Below are positions 9,731 through 18,129 of a stretch of 64,000 bases of DNA, in pieces; the first letter of the stretch is position 1; each line of letters starts with the position of its first letter. The notes under the pieces were generated by a model, which saw nothing but the letters and a program-made list of their open reading frames with translations, was not told where the DNA came from and made no database searches. The stretch comes from Methylophaga sulfidovorans (GTDB lineage: Bacteria > Pseudomonadota > Gammaproteobacteria > Nitrosococcales > Methylophagaceae), in assembly GCF_900114205.1 (NCBI RefSeq), contig NZ_FOSH01000008.1, forward strand, positions 62,001 to 126,000. The letters are read 5' to 3'. The translations under genes and the position numbers were made by a program.

Positions 9731-10380
9731 ATTAAAGGTGCTTGTAGGGGATCAAGTAATCGGAACCAACCTGCAATACTGTAGCGATCTCGGTAGCTTT
9801 TGGCTACTTCGTGTGGAAACTGCTCGCTAAGGAAAATGACAAAGCAGCCAAAATTTGGATTAACTGTTTCAATCACCGCGTCTGAGCCTGGTGCATAGAT
9901 TAATAACTGTCCGCCATCTTCTTCCCGCCACTCTGGGTTGAGATACAACACCGTAGTTAATACCCGGTTAGATTCACCTTTAAAGGCATCAACATGTTTT
10001 TTATAAAAAGCACCGGGCGCGTAATGGGCATAATGAGCTTCATAATCAAATAAGCCCATAAACAAACGTCGGTTTATAGCCAGACGAAACTCGGCCATTT
10101 GGTCGAGGTAAGTTTTATCAATCTTATTGTCCAGAGTTAGCCAACGGGTTTCATCACGACGAATAGCGTTATTCAACTGAAAGTCCTGTTCACGACCAAT
10201 ACCAGCACGTCTGAAGTCTTCATCATCCAGATTCATTACACGTTGTTGTAATGCATTATTCAAATTAGCAGGGAGAAGTTGTGGCAGGACGCAATAGCCT
10301 TTATCTGCTATGGCATCAGCAATATGATCATAGGTGGCTTCTGTGGGATGAACTAACGCCTTCAAGCATGTAATCTCCAA
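9727..10380 (-). CDS. 2-oxoglutarate/Fe(II)-dependent oxygenase
   Basis: This 217-residue protein has the double-stranded beta-helix facial triad: H129-x-D131 (KKHVDAF) and distal H190 (FPHEV). R199, in RYSIAGWFR, fits the 2-oxoglutarate-binding position. LTTVLYLNPEW and EDGGQLLIY are typical of the prolyl-4-hydroxylase/SM-20-like group. Bacterial members of this group include a Pseudomonas enzyme that hydroxylates EF-Tu. Coupling to def by a 4-nt overlap makes a role in protein synthesis attractive, but this is inference. The substrate is unknown. Confidence 0.85.
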   Translation of the reverse strand: MEITCLKALVHPTEATYDHIADAIADKGYCVLPQLLPANLNNALQQRVMNLDDEDFRRAGIGREQDFQLNNAIRRDETRWLTLDNKIDKTYLDQMAEFRLAINRRLFMGLFDYEAHYAHYAPGAFYKKHVDAFKGESNRVLTTVLYLNPEWREEDGGQLLIYAPGSDAVIETVNPNFGCFVIFLSEQFPHEVAKSYRDRYSIAGWFRLLDPLQAPLI

Positions 10381-10459
10381 GCGGACAAATAAACAGACCG
10401 ATTACTTTAGATGGAGAGCTTAAAAGTCAGATGACCGCTGGTTCCATTGAGGTAAGGGG

Positions 10460-10490
10460 TTGAACAGGCAGCAAAATTTAGCAAACTTTT
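10460..10490. terminator. Possible hairpin downstream of the SpmA-SpmB gene
   Basis: CAGCAAAA and TTTTGCTG form an inverted repeat with a 10-nt loop between the 2OG-oxygenase promoter region and the end of the SpmA-SpmB gene. The T-run lies on the plus-strand side, some 10 nt away, so efficiency as a terminator is doubtful. Confidence 0.3.
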
Positions 10491-10516
10491 GCTGTTAAGG
10501 TATGTTTTTTTTCTGA

Positions 10517-11746
10517 TTAGCCGAAAAACCAATAGGCCACAGTGATAGCCGCTAAAATTCCGGCAAAATCTGCGGCAAGTCCACAGCCAATAGCGTGGCG
10601 AATATGCTTGATACCAACAGAACCAAAGTAGACGGCAAGCACGTAAAAGGTCGTCTCCGTACTGCCTTGAACAATGGAAGATAGTCGTCCAGCAAATGAG
10701 TCGGCACCATAGGTTTGCATGGTATCAATCATCATGGCTCTGGCACCGCTGCCACTGAAGGGTTTCATTAATGCGGTGGGTAATGCTTCTATAAAACGAT
10801 CATCCAGGCCGAGACTAAGCACTAGATGACGTAATCCTTCAGCCAACATCTCCATTGCCCCACTGGCCCGAAAAACGCCAATGGCTACCAGCATAGCGAC
10901 AAGATAGGGAATGATGGTGACGGCAGTTTCAAAACCTTCTTTTGCCCCTTCAATAAAAGCATCATAGGCATTTACTTTTTTTATCCATGCAGCAGTGATA
11001 AAGACAATCACCAGGGAAAATAGAATCACATTACTGATTAACGATGACTGGTTCACCATCTCTTGTTGCGGTAGGTTTGAAAAGTAGAATAACAAGCTAA
11101 AAACGACGGCTGTGAAACCGCCAAGATAGGCCAGCACAATACGATCCAGAAGGTTAATTTTTTGGACCCAGGCCACACTGAGTAATCCCACCAAGGTAGA
11201 GATATAGGTGGCTATCAGAATGGGAATAAAAACATCGGTTGGGTTAGCTGCTCCCATCTGTGCCCGATAGGTAAATATGGTCACAGGAAATAAGGTGACG
11301 GCGGAGGTATTAATCACCAGAAACAGTATTTGCGCATTACTGGCGGTATTTTTGAACGGATTTAGTTTCTGCAATTCTTTCATGGCTTTGATGCCAAGAG
11401 GTGTGGCCGCATTATCTAAGCCCAGCGCATTGGCAGAGATATTCATTACCATGGCACCAATAGCAGGATGGTTTTTGGGAACATCAGGCATCAGGCGTTG
11501 AAATAATGGTGTCAGTGCATAGGTCAGTAATTGTATAAAGCCGCTGCGTTCGCCAATTTTCATAATACCTAGCCATAGAGCCAGCACGCCAGTAAGCCCT
11601 AGAGCTATTTCAAAGGCAGTTTTAGCCAGCTCAAACATGGCTTGCATCAGTTGGGTAAATATCAATTGATCGCCCAGCACCAGTAATTTAATCAGTGCGA
11701 CAATAAAGGCGATAAGGAAAAAAGCCATCCAGATGATATTTAGCAT
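10517..11746 (-). CDS. SpmA-SpmB fusion (nucleoside-recognition domain) membrane protein
   Basis: About 409 residues with many hydrophobic segments. The N-terminal half resembles spore maturation protein A (MLNIIWMAFFLIAF, then LALWLGIMKIGERSGF and NISANALGLDNAATPLG). The C-terminal half resembles SpmB (KEGFETAVTIIPYLVAMLVAIGVFRASGAM and IVQGSTETTFYVLAVYFG). In Bacillus these are two adjacent genes; fused forms occur in Gram-negative bacteria, and the transport function is unknown. The frame reaches an upstream ATG at 11800, but that codon abuts a terminator hairpin. SpmA homologues begin at the MLN position, so 11746 is chosen. Confidence 0.82.
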   Translation of the reverse strand: MLNIIWMAFFLIAFIVALIKLLVLGDQLIFTQLMQAMFELAKTAFEIALGLTGVLALWLGIMKIGERSGFIQLLTYALTPLFQRLMPDVPKNHPAIGAMVMNISANALGLDNAATPLGIKAMKELQKLNPFKNTASNAQILFLVINTSAVTLFPVTIFTYRAQMGAANPTDVFIPILIATYISTLVGLLSVAWVQKINLLDRIVLAYLGGFTAVVFSLLFYFSNLPQQEMVNQSSLISNVILFSLVIVFITAAWIKKVNAYDAFIEGAKEGFETAVTIIPYLVAMLVAIGVFRASGAMEMLAEGLRHLVLSLGLDDRFIEALPTALMKPFSGSGARAMMIDTMQTYGADSFAGRLSSIVQGSTETTFYVLAVYFGSVGIKHIRHAIGCGLAADFAGILAAITVAYWFFG

Positions 11747-11800
11747 AGCGCTATTGTGGCATGAGTGAATTGTTTGCGGAAGTGAGTGAGTTAATGCCAT

Positions 11801-11838
11801 AAAAAAAGCCCGCGCATGTCAGACATACGCGGGCTTTT
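11801..11838 (-). terminator. Intrinsic terminator after the DEAD-box helicase gene
   Basis: The stem AAAAGCCCGCG / CGCGGGCTTTT, extended by CATGTC/GACAT, is followed on the minus strand by seven T residues (complement of 11801-11807). It lies 18 nt beyond the helicase stop codon and just before the SpmA-SpmB gene. Confidence 0.85.
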
Positions 11839-11855
11839 AATGCGTGTTTTTTAGC

Positions 11856-13703
11856 TTAGTCGCGATTCGCTTTTCTTTGCTTTTTCGCAGCTATGGCTGG
11901 ACGTTTTTTTGTTTTGCTAGAGGCTGGTAATCCAACATGACGAGGTTTTCTCTCTGCTCTAACTGCAGCAGTGTCACCATCTCCATCAGGAAGACTAATT
12001 TCAAGCTGTTTATTGTTGACCCAGACTTTTCTTAAATGCTGAAAAATATCTTTTGGCATACCATCAGGTAAATCAACCAGACTATGATCCTGATTAATCG
12101 TAATACGGCCAATCATGCGACTATCCATACCGGCTTCATTGGCGATAGCGCCAACGATATGTTTAGGTTCAACATTCTGTTCTGTGCCGACTTCGATTCG
12201 GTATGTTTTCATACCTTCTTCAGCCTGATGAGAAGCCTGACGACGAGGGCTACGTTCTGCTCTCGGTGGTCTTTCTGAACGCATACCACGTTCACCACGA
12301 TTCGCTCTTTCAGGACGATCGCCACGTTCAGCGCGCTCAACTCGTTCTCTGGGTTGTTTACGTTCTGAATGAACAACCGGAGGATTCAGTGGGCGTGTTT
12401 TTTGTACCTGAAATGCTAAGGCTGCCGCCATTTCAATCGGATCCGCATTATGTTCTTCCTGGTACTGGCGAATCAGATTTTCAAAAAAGGCTAAATCCTG
12501 AGATTCAATAGTTTGCGTTAGCTCTTGTTTGAACGTCATCACACGGCGATCAGCAATATCTTCACTGCTTGGCAATTGCATACGGGTGATGGTTTGCTTG
12601 GTGGCTTTTTCAATCGCGCTCAACATGCGTTTTTCGCGTGGTGATACAAATAAAATCGCTTCACCTTTACGACCTGCACGACCTGTTCTGCCAATACGGT
12701 GAACGTAAGATTCGGTGTCATAAGGGATATCGTAATTGACGACATGACTCATGCGTTCGATATCCAGACCACGTGCGGCAACATCGGTAGCAACCAGAAT
12801 ATCAATTTTGCCGGCTTTCATTCTTTCAATGGTTTTTTCACGTAAGGCCTGATTCATATCACCGTTTAATGGTGAACTGGCATAACCACGTGCTTCCAGT
12901 TTTTCCGACAGATCCACTGTCGCATTTTTAGTGCGGACAAAGATGATCATGCCATCAAAATCTTCGACTTCCAGAATACGGGTTAACGCATCAAGCTTGT
13001 GTAAGCCAGTCACTTGCCAGTAGCGTTGTGTGATGGTGTCTACCGTCGATGTTTTTGACTTAATGTGCACATCAACTGGATCTTTCAGATAACGTTGAGC
13101 TACCCGGTGAATAGGTTTTGGCATTGTTGCCGAAAACAGAGCAACCTGACGGTTTTCTGGTGTTTCTTTCAGGATGGTTTCAACATCATCAATAAAGCCC
13201 ATGCGTAGCATTTCATCAGCTTCATCCAATACCAGCGCTTTCAGATCTTCAAGTGGCAATTTACCACGACGAATCAAATCAAGAATACGGCCAGGTGTAC
13301 CTACGATGACCTGTGGGCTACGTTGTAACTGACGAAGTTGAATGCCCATGCTTTGGCCACCATAAACGGGTAACACATGGAAGTTTTTCATGTGACGGCC
13401 ATAGCCTTGCATGGCTTCGGCGACTTGAATAGCTAACTCACGTGTTGGAGTGAGCACCAGAATTTGAGGTGTCTTTTGACGATCATTTAAACGACTTAAT
13501 AGAGGCAGAGAAAACGCGGCAGTTTTACCTGTACCGGTTTGGGCCTGACCAAGCAAGTCACGACCTTCTAATAACGGCGTGATACTCTGTGCTTGAATGG
13601 GTGACGGTGTTTCGTAACCGGCTTCTTTAATTGCTTTGACAATAGCGGGAGCGATACCCAACTCACTAAATGAGGGGATCGAGTCAAGTTGTTCTGTGGA
13701 CAT
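11856..13703 (-). CDS. deaD: DEAD-box ATP-dependent RNA helicase, DeaD/CsdA type
   Basis: The 615-residue protein has the full helicase set: AQTGTGKTAAF (motif I), PTRELAIQ (Ia), VLDEADEML (II), FSATMP (III), and HRIGRTGRAGRKG (VI). It is followed by a dimerisation-type region, an arginine-rich low-complexity segment (RERVERAERGDRPER-like), a DbpA/CsdA RNA-binding domain around YRIEVGTEQNVEP, and a basic tail. This order matches CsdA/DeaD, which remodels structured RNA in ribosome assembly and cold acclimation. A start 28 codons further upstream is open, but the ATG at 13703 with AGG upstream gives the conserved N-terminus MSTEQLDSIPSFSELG. Confidence 0.93.
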   Translation of the reverse strand: MSTEQLDSIPSFSELGIAPAIVKAIKEAGYETPSPIQAQSITPLLEGRDLLGQAQTGTGKTAAFSLPLLSRLNDRQKTPQILVLTPTRELAIQVAEAMQGYGRHMKNFHVLPVYGGQSMGIQLRQLQRSPQVIVGTPGRILDLIRRGKLPLEDLKALVLDEADEMLRMGFIDDVETILKETPENRQVALFSATMPKPIHRVAQRYLKDPVDVHIKSKTSTVDTITQRYWQVTGLHKLDALTRILEVEDFDGMIIFVRTKNATVDLSEKLEARGYASSPLNGDMNQALREKTIERMKAGKIDILVATDVAARGLDIERMSHVVNYDIPYDTESYVHRIGRTGRAGRKGEAILFVSPREKRMLSAIEKATKQTITRMQLPSSEDIADRRVMTFKQELTQTIESQDLAFFENLIRQYQEEHNADPIEMAAALAFQVQKTRPLNPPVVHSERKQPRERVERAERGDRPERANRGERGMRSERPPRAERSPRRQASHQAEEGMKTYRIEVGTEQNVEPKHIVGAIANEAGMDSRMIGRITINQDHSLVDLPDGMPKDIFQHLRKVWVNNKQLEISLPDGDGDTAAVRAERKPRHVGLPASSKTKKRPAIAAKKQRKANRD

Positions 13704-13897
13704 GCAAAAACCTGTGAATGTCAGTTTTGAACGCAAAACTGAGGAGCGGGATGATAAACGGCATATTATACAATCCTGCAACAGCAAAAGATAGAAAAAT
13801 CATTTGTTTAATGTGATATAGCACATTTCTGGTAATGTCGGGTTTTAGGTTTTATGATGGCTTAAAACGATATTTCTGACACGCAAAGGAGCGAGTG

Positions 13898-14107
13898 ATG
13901 AGTGAACATACATACAAATTGATTGAATTAACCGGTAGTTCCAGTGAAAGCTCAGATCAGGCCATTCAAAATGCCATCAAAAAAGCCAGTGAGAGTGTTA
14001 AACATATGCACTGGTTTGAGGTCATCGAGACTCGGGGCTATATTGAAAACGATGGTGTGAAATATTGGCAGGTCACGATTAAAGTCGGGTTTAGGATCGA
14101 AGACTAA
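13898..14107 (+). CDS. Dodecin flavin-binding protein
   Basis: This is a 69-residue protein. Dodecins form hollow dodecamers that store flavin. The family pattern is clear: YKLIELTGSSSESSDQAI, then KMxWFEVIETRG-like strands (HMHWFEVIETRGYIE) and WQVTIKVGFRIE. The tryptophan in HWFEV stacks on the flavin in known dodecins. AGGAG lies 6 nt before the ATG at 13898; a GTG three bases earlier is too close to it. The gene sits 25 nt upstream of a flavoprotein disulfide reductase gene, a plausible functional partner through FAD/FMN handling. Confidence 0.92.
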   Translation: MSEHTYKLIELTGSSSESSDQAIQNAIKKASESVKHMHWFEVIETRGYIENDGVKYWQVTIKVGFRIED

Positions 14108-14132
14108 TAAACATAGCTCCAAAAGGACAAGC

Positions 14133-15557
14133 ATGACAAAATCAACTCAGACCGATGTCATTATCATTGGGGCAGGTACAGCCGGCTTAGCGGCCCTCAA
14201 ACAAGTACAGAAGGAAACCGATGATTTTTTGTTAATTAATGAAGGCGAGTATGGCACCACCTGTGCCCGGGTCGGCTGTATGCCTTCCAAGCTGCTTATT
14301 GAAGCAGCAAATGCGTATCATCACCGCCATACCTTTGCTGAGTTCGGTATTCAACACGCGGACCAACTGACGATTGATATCGCTGCGGTATTCGAGCGGG
14401 TCCGTCATCTGCGAGATTATTTTGTATCGAGCACCTTATCATCCATTCGTGATATTGAAGATAAAGTCATTACAGGGCGAGCTTGTCTTACGGGGCCCAA
14501 TACGATCAGCGTCAATGATCAGTTAATAAGCGCAAAAAAAATTATTATCGCCACCGGTTCCAGACCTATCGTGCCAGCTGACTGGGAGCAGATAGGTGCC
14601 GAAAAAATACTGACGACAAATACCCTGTTTGAACAAAAAAACCTGAAATCCAGAATAGCGGTAATAGGTCTTGGGGCAATTGGTATTGAAATGGCTCAGG
14701 CCTTGTCACGATTGGGCATCAAAGTGACAGCGTTTGGTGCAGAATCATTATTAGCGGGGCTGACGGACAAAAAAGTCAGTGATGCCTTAAAGCAAGCTTT
14801 GACGGAAGAGTTTGATGTCTACACTGACGCCAAAGCAGAGCTTGTAGAAACAGAAAATGGCGTGAAAGTAGTCAGTGAGCATATTGAAATAGAGGTTGAC
14901 CAGGTTCTGGTCGCCGTAGGTCGTCGGCCTAATCTTGATGGTATGGGATTGAATAGACTAGACGTTGCCCTTGATGACAAAGGCATGCCTGAAATTAACC
15001 CAAATACCACCCAGGTTGAAGGCACAGCGGTCTTTATTGCCGGAGATGCCAGTGCGGATAAAATGCTATTGCATGAAGTCGCCGATGAAGGACGCATAGC
15101 CGGTCACAATGTATTGAGTGAAGGCGTTAATGCCTATTGTCGCCGTACTCCCTTAAGTATGGTCTTCAGTGAGCCGGGTAGTGCGATGGTCGGTTTATCC
15201 TACGCAGAGCTTGATGAGCAGGATATTGTTATTGGTGAAGTGGATTATGCCGATCAAGGTCGTGCCAGGGCGGCACAACGAAATAAGGGATTGATGCGTA
15301 TTTATCTGAATAAACAATCAGGCAAAATTCTTGGTGCTGAAATGGTTTGTCCTGCGGCTGAACATATGGTTCATACGTTAGCTTTGGCTATCAGTCAGGA
15401 GCTGACTGCGACACAGGTTTTGGCTATGCCCATTTACCATCCGGTATTGGAAGAGGGGATGCGTACCGCTTTACGGCAGGCGAATAAACAACTACAGATA
15501 TCTCAAGGCTTTGATTTATCACGTTGCGATGAGTTTAAAGCTGAAGCTTTAGATTAA
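14133..15557 (+). CDS. Pyridine nucleotide-disulfide oxidoreductase, dihydrolipoyl-dehydrogenase-like
   Basis: The 474-residue enzyme has an FAD-binding GAGTAGL near residue 13, a redox-active pair C44-x4-C49 (CARVGCMPSK), a NAD(P)-binding GLGAIGIEMAQ, a second FAD motif in FIAGDAS, and the C-terminal catalytic HPVLEEGM. It resembles dihydrolipoyl dehydrogenase, but usual family members show GGTCxxxGC; here the residues before the first Cys are YGTTC, so it may be a specialised isoform. There are no genes for a 2-oxoacid dehydrogenase complex nearby. It is probably co-transcribed with dodecin. Confidence 0.85.
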   Translation: MTKSTQTDVIIIGAGTAGLAALKQVQKETDDFLLINEGEYGTTCARVGCMPSKLLIEAANAYHHRHTFAEFGIQHADQLTIDIAAVFERVRHLRDYFVSSTLSSIRDIEDKVITGRACLTGPNTISVNDQLISAKKIIIATGSRPIVPADWEQIGAEKILTTNTLFEQKNLKSRIAVIGLGAIGIEMAQALSRLGIKVTAFGAESLLAGLTDKKVSDALKQALTEEFDVYTDAKAELVETENGVKVVSEHIEIEVDQVLVAVGRRPNLDGMGLNRLDVALDDKGMPEINPNTTQVEGTAVFIAGDASADKMLLHEVADEGRIAGHNVLSEGVNAYCRRTPLSMVFSEPGSAMVGLSYAELDEQDIVIGEVDYADQGRARAAQRNKGLMRIYLNKQSGKILGAEMVCPAAEHMVHTLALAISQELTATQVLAMPIYHPVLEEGMRTALRQANKQLQISQGFDLSRCDEFKAEALD

Positions 15558-15558
15558 G

Positions 15559-15586
15559 TCAGCTGAGGTGATATCACCTCAGCTGA
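15559..15586. terminator. 28-bp perfect palindrome between convergent genes
   Basis: Each half reads TCAGCTGAGGTGAT, with no unpaired loop. It starts 2 nt after the flavoprotein stop and lies 13 nt beyond the ybiT stop on the other strand, so it could end transcription in both directions. There is no T-run, so it may instead be a transcript-end stabiliser or a protein-binding site. Confidence 0.55.
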
Positions 15587-15598
15587 TATTAGCAATGA

Positions 15599-17200
15599 CT
15601 AGTTAGTGACGCCCAGACTTTTTAGATATTCGTCATAGCTGCCACGGAAATCAGTAATACCATCGGCTTCCATATCAAAGACTCGAGTCGCTAATGAAGA
15701 CACAAATTCACGATCATGACTGACAAAAATCAGTGTGCCTTCAAACTGTTCTAATGCCATGTTTAACGATTCAATCGATTCCATATCCATATGGTTAGTC
15801 GGTTCGTCCATGACCAGAATATTAGGACGTTGCAGAATCAGTTTGCCGAATAACATACGACCTTTTTCACCACCGGATAAAACGTTGGCTTTTTTGTCGA
15901 TGCTATGGCCTGAGAATAATAAGCGACCCAGAGTGCCTCTGATGACTTGTTCATCATCTTCTGGCCCTGCCCATTGAGACATCCATTCAAACAGAGTTAA
16001 ATCATCTTTAAATAGATGATCATGATCCTGCGCGTAATAACCAATATTGGCATTTTCTGACCACTTCACTTCACCTGATTTAGGCGGTAGTTCACCGACT
16101 AAGGTTTTGACTAAACTGGTTTTACCAATACCATTGGGGCCAATGATCGCAATTTTTTCACCAACTTCAGTCATGAAACTAAAGTCTTTAAACAATGAGG
16201 TTTCATCAGTTTCATAGAACTGGGTGATTTTGCTCACTTCTAATGCGTTACGGAATAATTTCTTATCCTGCTCAAAGCGAATAAATGGGTTTACCCGGCT
16301 GGAAGGTTTGATATCTTCCAGCTGAATTTTTTCCATTTGTTTCTGGCGGGAAGTCGCTTGTTTCGCTTTTGATGCATTAGCAGAGAAGCGAGCGACGAAG
16401 CCTTGTAGCTCTTTAATCTGAGCTTTTTTCTTGGCGTTATCTGCCATCAGGCGTTCACGAGCCTGTGTTGATGCCAGCATATAATCATCATAATTACCGG
16501 GATAAATGCGTAACTCACCATAATCCATATCTGCCATATGGGTACAAATACTGTTGAGGAAATGGCGATCATGCGAAATGATAATCATGGTGCTGTTACG
16601 CTGATTAAGCGTGTCTTCCAACCAGCGGATAGTGTTGATATCCAAGTGGTTAGTCGGCTCGTCAAGTAACATAATGTCTGGATCAGCAAACAGTACCTGT
16701 GCCAGTAAAATACGTAATTTCCAACCCGGTGCGATTTCACTCATCGGACCGTAGTGTTGTTCAACTGGAATACCAACACCTAATAAAAGTTCACCAGCAC
16801 GCGACTCAGCGGTGTAACCATCCATCTCAGCATATTGACCTTCCAGATCAGCCACTTTGAGGCCATCTTCTTCACTCATTTCTGGGAGATTGTAGATGCG
16901 GTCACGTTCAATATGGACTTCATACAGCTCAGGTTGCCCCATGATCACCACATCAATGACGCGCTCGTTTTCATAGGCGAACTGATCCTGTTTTAATACG
17001 GCGAAGGATTCATTCACATCACGCATAACGTTGCCTGAGGTTGGCTCAAGCTGTTTAGCAAGAATTTTCATAAAGGTGGACTTACCACAACCATTAGCGC
17101 CAATAAGACCATAACGGTTGCCGTCGCCAAATTTGACGGACACATTTTCAAATAGGGGTTTGGCACCAAATTGCATGGTGATATTTGCGGTACTAAGCAA
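15599..17200 (-). CDS. ybiT: ABC-F ATPase, YbiT type
   Basis: This 533-residue protein has two ATPase domains in tandem and no membrane segments: Walker [10 protein letters not shown] (N) and GPNGIGKTS (C), signatures APGWKLRIL and LSGGEKGRM, and Walker [12 protein letters not shown] and [11 protein letters not shown]. The linker ([20 protein letters not shown]) corresponds to the ABC-F interaction motif that reaches into the ribosomal E site. The N-terminus [23 protein letters not shown] is YbiT-like. ABC-F proteins resolve stalled or non-rotated ribosomes; YbiT's precise role is not settled. The gene appears monocistronic. Confidence 0.93.
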   Translation of the reverse strand: MLSTANITMQFGAKPLFENVSVKFGDGNRYGLIGANGCGKSTFMKILAKQLEPTSGNVMRDVNESFAVLKQDQFAYENERVIDVVIMGQPELYEVHIERDRIYNLPEMSEEDGLKVADLEGQYAEMDGYTAESRAGELLLGVGIPVEQHYGPMSEIAPGWKLRILLAQVLFADPDIMLLDEPTNHLDINTIRWLEDTLNQRNSTMIIISHDRHFLNSICTHMADMDYGELRIYPGNYDDYMLASTQARERLMADNAKKKAQIKELQGFVARFSANASKAKQATSRQKQMEKIQLEDIKPSSRVNPFIRFEQDKKLFRNALEVSKITQFYETDETSLFKDFSFMTEVGEKIAIIGPNGIGKTSLVKTLVGELPPKSGEVKWSENANIGYYAQDHDHLFKDDLTLFEWMSQWAGPEDDEQVIRGTLGRLLFSGHSIDKKANVLSGGEKGRMLFGKLILQRPNILVMDEPTNHMDMESIESLNMALEQFEGTLIFVSHDREFVSSLATRVFDMEADGITDFRGSYDEYLKSLGVTN

Positions 17201-17266
17201 GGGAATATCCTGTTATTTAAGTGCGACGAGAATGACGCTGAAAAAAAAGCGCCATTATACAGATTG

Positions 17267-17527
17267 TTAGCGTGTAGCGATAAGTGCTAATTTTGCCTGA
17301 CGGCTGAGTTTTTTTATGGCAGCTTCACGTTTAGAGGCTGTGCTTCGATCAGGGTGAGTTTCCTGATAGACAATTTTTTTTGCCTGGCTGGTATGAAAGA
17401 ATCTGGCGCCGCCTTTGCCTTGCTGGTGTTGCTGAAAGCGGCGGGACATATCTGTAGTGATACCGGTATAAAGATGACCGTTATCTGCTTCGATAATATA
17501 AACCGTCCAGTCAGTTGTTGTCGTCAA
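17267..17527 (-). CDS. GIY-YIG family protein (UPF0213/YhbQ-like)
   Basis: About 86 residues: WTVYIIEADNGHLYTGITTDMSRRFQQHQ holds the GIY-YIG-like motif (YII...YTG), the conserved Arg pair and the HQQGKGG loop. These small single-domain proteins are nuclease-like, but their substrate is largely unknown. The frame is open to an ATG at 17587 inside msrB. A TTG at 17527, overlapping the last codons of msrB, gives a product of family-typical length, MTTTTDWTVYII. That start is preferred but uncertain. It is probably co-translated with msrB. Confidence 0.75.
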   Translation of the reverse strand: MTTTTDWTVYIIEADNGHLYTGITTDMSRRFQQHQQGKGGARFFHTSQAKKIVYQETHPDRSTASKREAAIKKLSRQAKLALIATR

Positions 17528-17909
17528 AATCGAGAGCAACCGAATTAATACAGTAACGAAGTCCTGTAGGAGCTGGACCATCATCAAAGATATGACCTAA
17601 ATGTGCGTCACAGGACTGACAGCGAACTTCAGTGCGATCCATGCCATGACTGTGATCAGCCAAATGATTCACTACCCCGTGGGATATTTGCGCTGAAAAA
17701 CTCGGCCAGCCACAACCTGCATCAAATTTATTGTCGGATGAAAATAAAGGCTGCTTACAACAGATACATCGGTATACACCTTCATCATCATGATCAACAT
17801 AGCTACCTGAAAAAGCGGGCTCAGTACCGGATTGACGTGTTACATAGAATTGCTCTTCACTGAGTTCTTGTCGCCAGTCCGCATCGGATTTTACAAGTTT
17901 GTTGGGCAT
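17511..17909 (-). CDS. msrB: Peptide-methionine (R)-S-oxide reductase
   Basis: MsrB repairs oxidised methionine of the R configuration. The 132-residue protein carries two zinc-binding pairs, CICC near residue 49 and CQSC near 98, the conserved GCGWPSF, and the catalytic RYCIN with its active-site Cys near the C-terminus. It lies downstream of the candidate Fur-controlled RNA and in the same orientation. A weak promoter (TACAAT complement at 17944-17949) may serve it. Read-through from the Fur-regulated promoter through the terminator is the alternative. Confidence 0.95.
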   Translation of the reverse strand: MPNKLVKSDADWRQELSEEQFYVTRQSGTEPAFSGSYVDHDDEGVYRCICCKQPLFSSDNKFDAGCGWPSFSAQISHGVVNHLADHSHGMDRTEVRCQSCDAHLGHIFDDGPAPTGLRYCINSVALDFDDNN

Positions 17910-18017
17910 TTTATTTTATTAAGTCATACCTATAAAGCGGACTATTGTAGGCAAAACATGCTGAAAAATCAGCCTAAGTTAGGAATTTTTTTGAAGAAGA
18001 GGTGCGTGAAATCAGAG

Positions 18018-18048
18018 AAAAAAAGTTGCCAGCCAAAAGACTGGCAAC
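18018..18048 (-). terminator. Intrinsic terminator of the candidate small RNA
   Basis: Read on the minus strand: stem GTTGCCAG (complement of 18041-18048), 8-nt loop, stem CTGGCAAC (complement of 18025-18032), then seven T (complement of 18018-18024). This is a textbook rho-independent terminator located 110 nt before the msrB start. Confidence 0.9.
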
Positions 18049-18124
18049 AAACTCGGTTTTCAGATTTAAGAGAGAGGGAGCAGGTCAGTCTTTGTTACTA
18101 CAAATTCCTATCAACTCCATCGGT
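18018..18124 (-). ncRNA. Candidate Fur-repressed small regulatory RNA
   Basis: A complete transcription unit of about 107 nt is visible on the minus strand. A near-consensus promoter (TTGCCA, 17-nt spacer, TATCAT) is overlapped by a Fur box, and start is predicted at 18123-18125. The transcript contains a C/U-rich stretch, CUGCUCCCUCUCUCUU (around 18070-18085), complementary to purine-rich ribosome-binding sites. It ends in an 8-bp hairpin (GTTGCCAG/CTGGCAAC) followed by seven U. No credible protein is encoded; an ATG at 18120 opens only 11 codons without a ribosome site. The design is that of iron-sparing RNAs such as RyhB or PrrF, but the sequence is not one I recognise. The alternative is an attenuated leader of msrB. 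Confidence 0.72.
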
Positions 18125-18129
18125 TAATA

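Noticed and set aside
18088-18120. 11-codon frame starting at ATG in the small RNA candidate (MELIGICSNKD)
   Set aside because: Too short, no ribosome-binding sequence and nearly at the predicted 5' end; likely chance.
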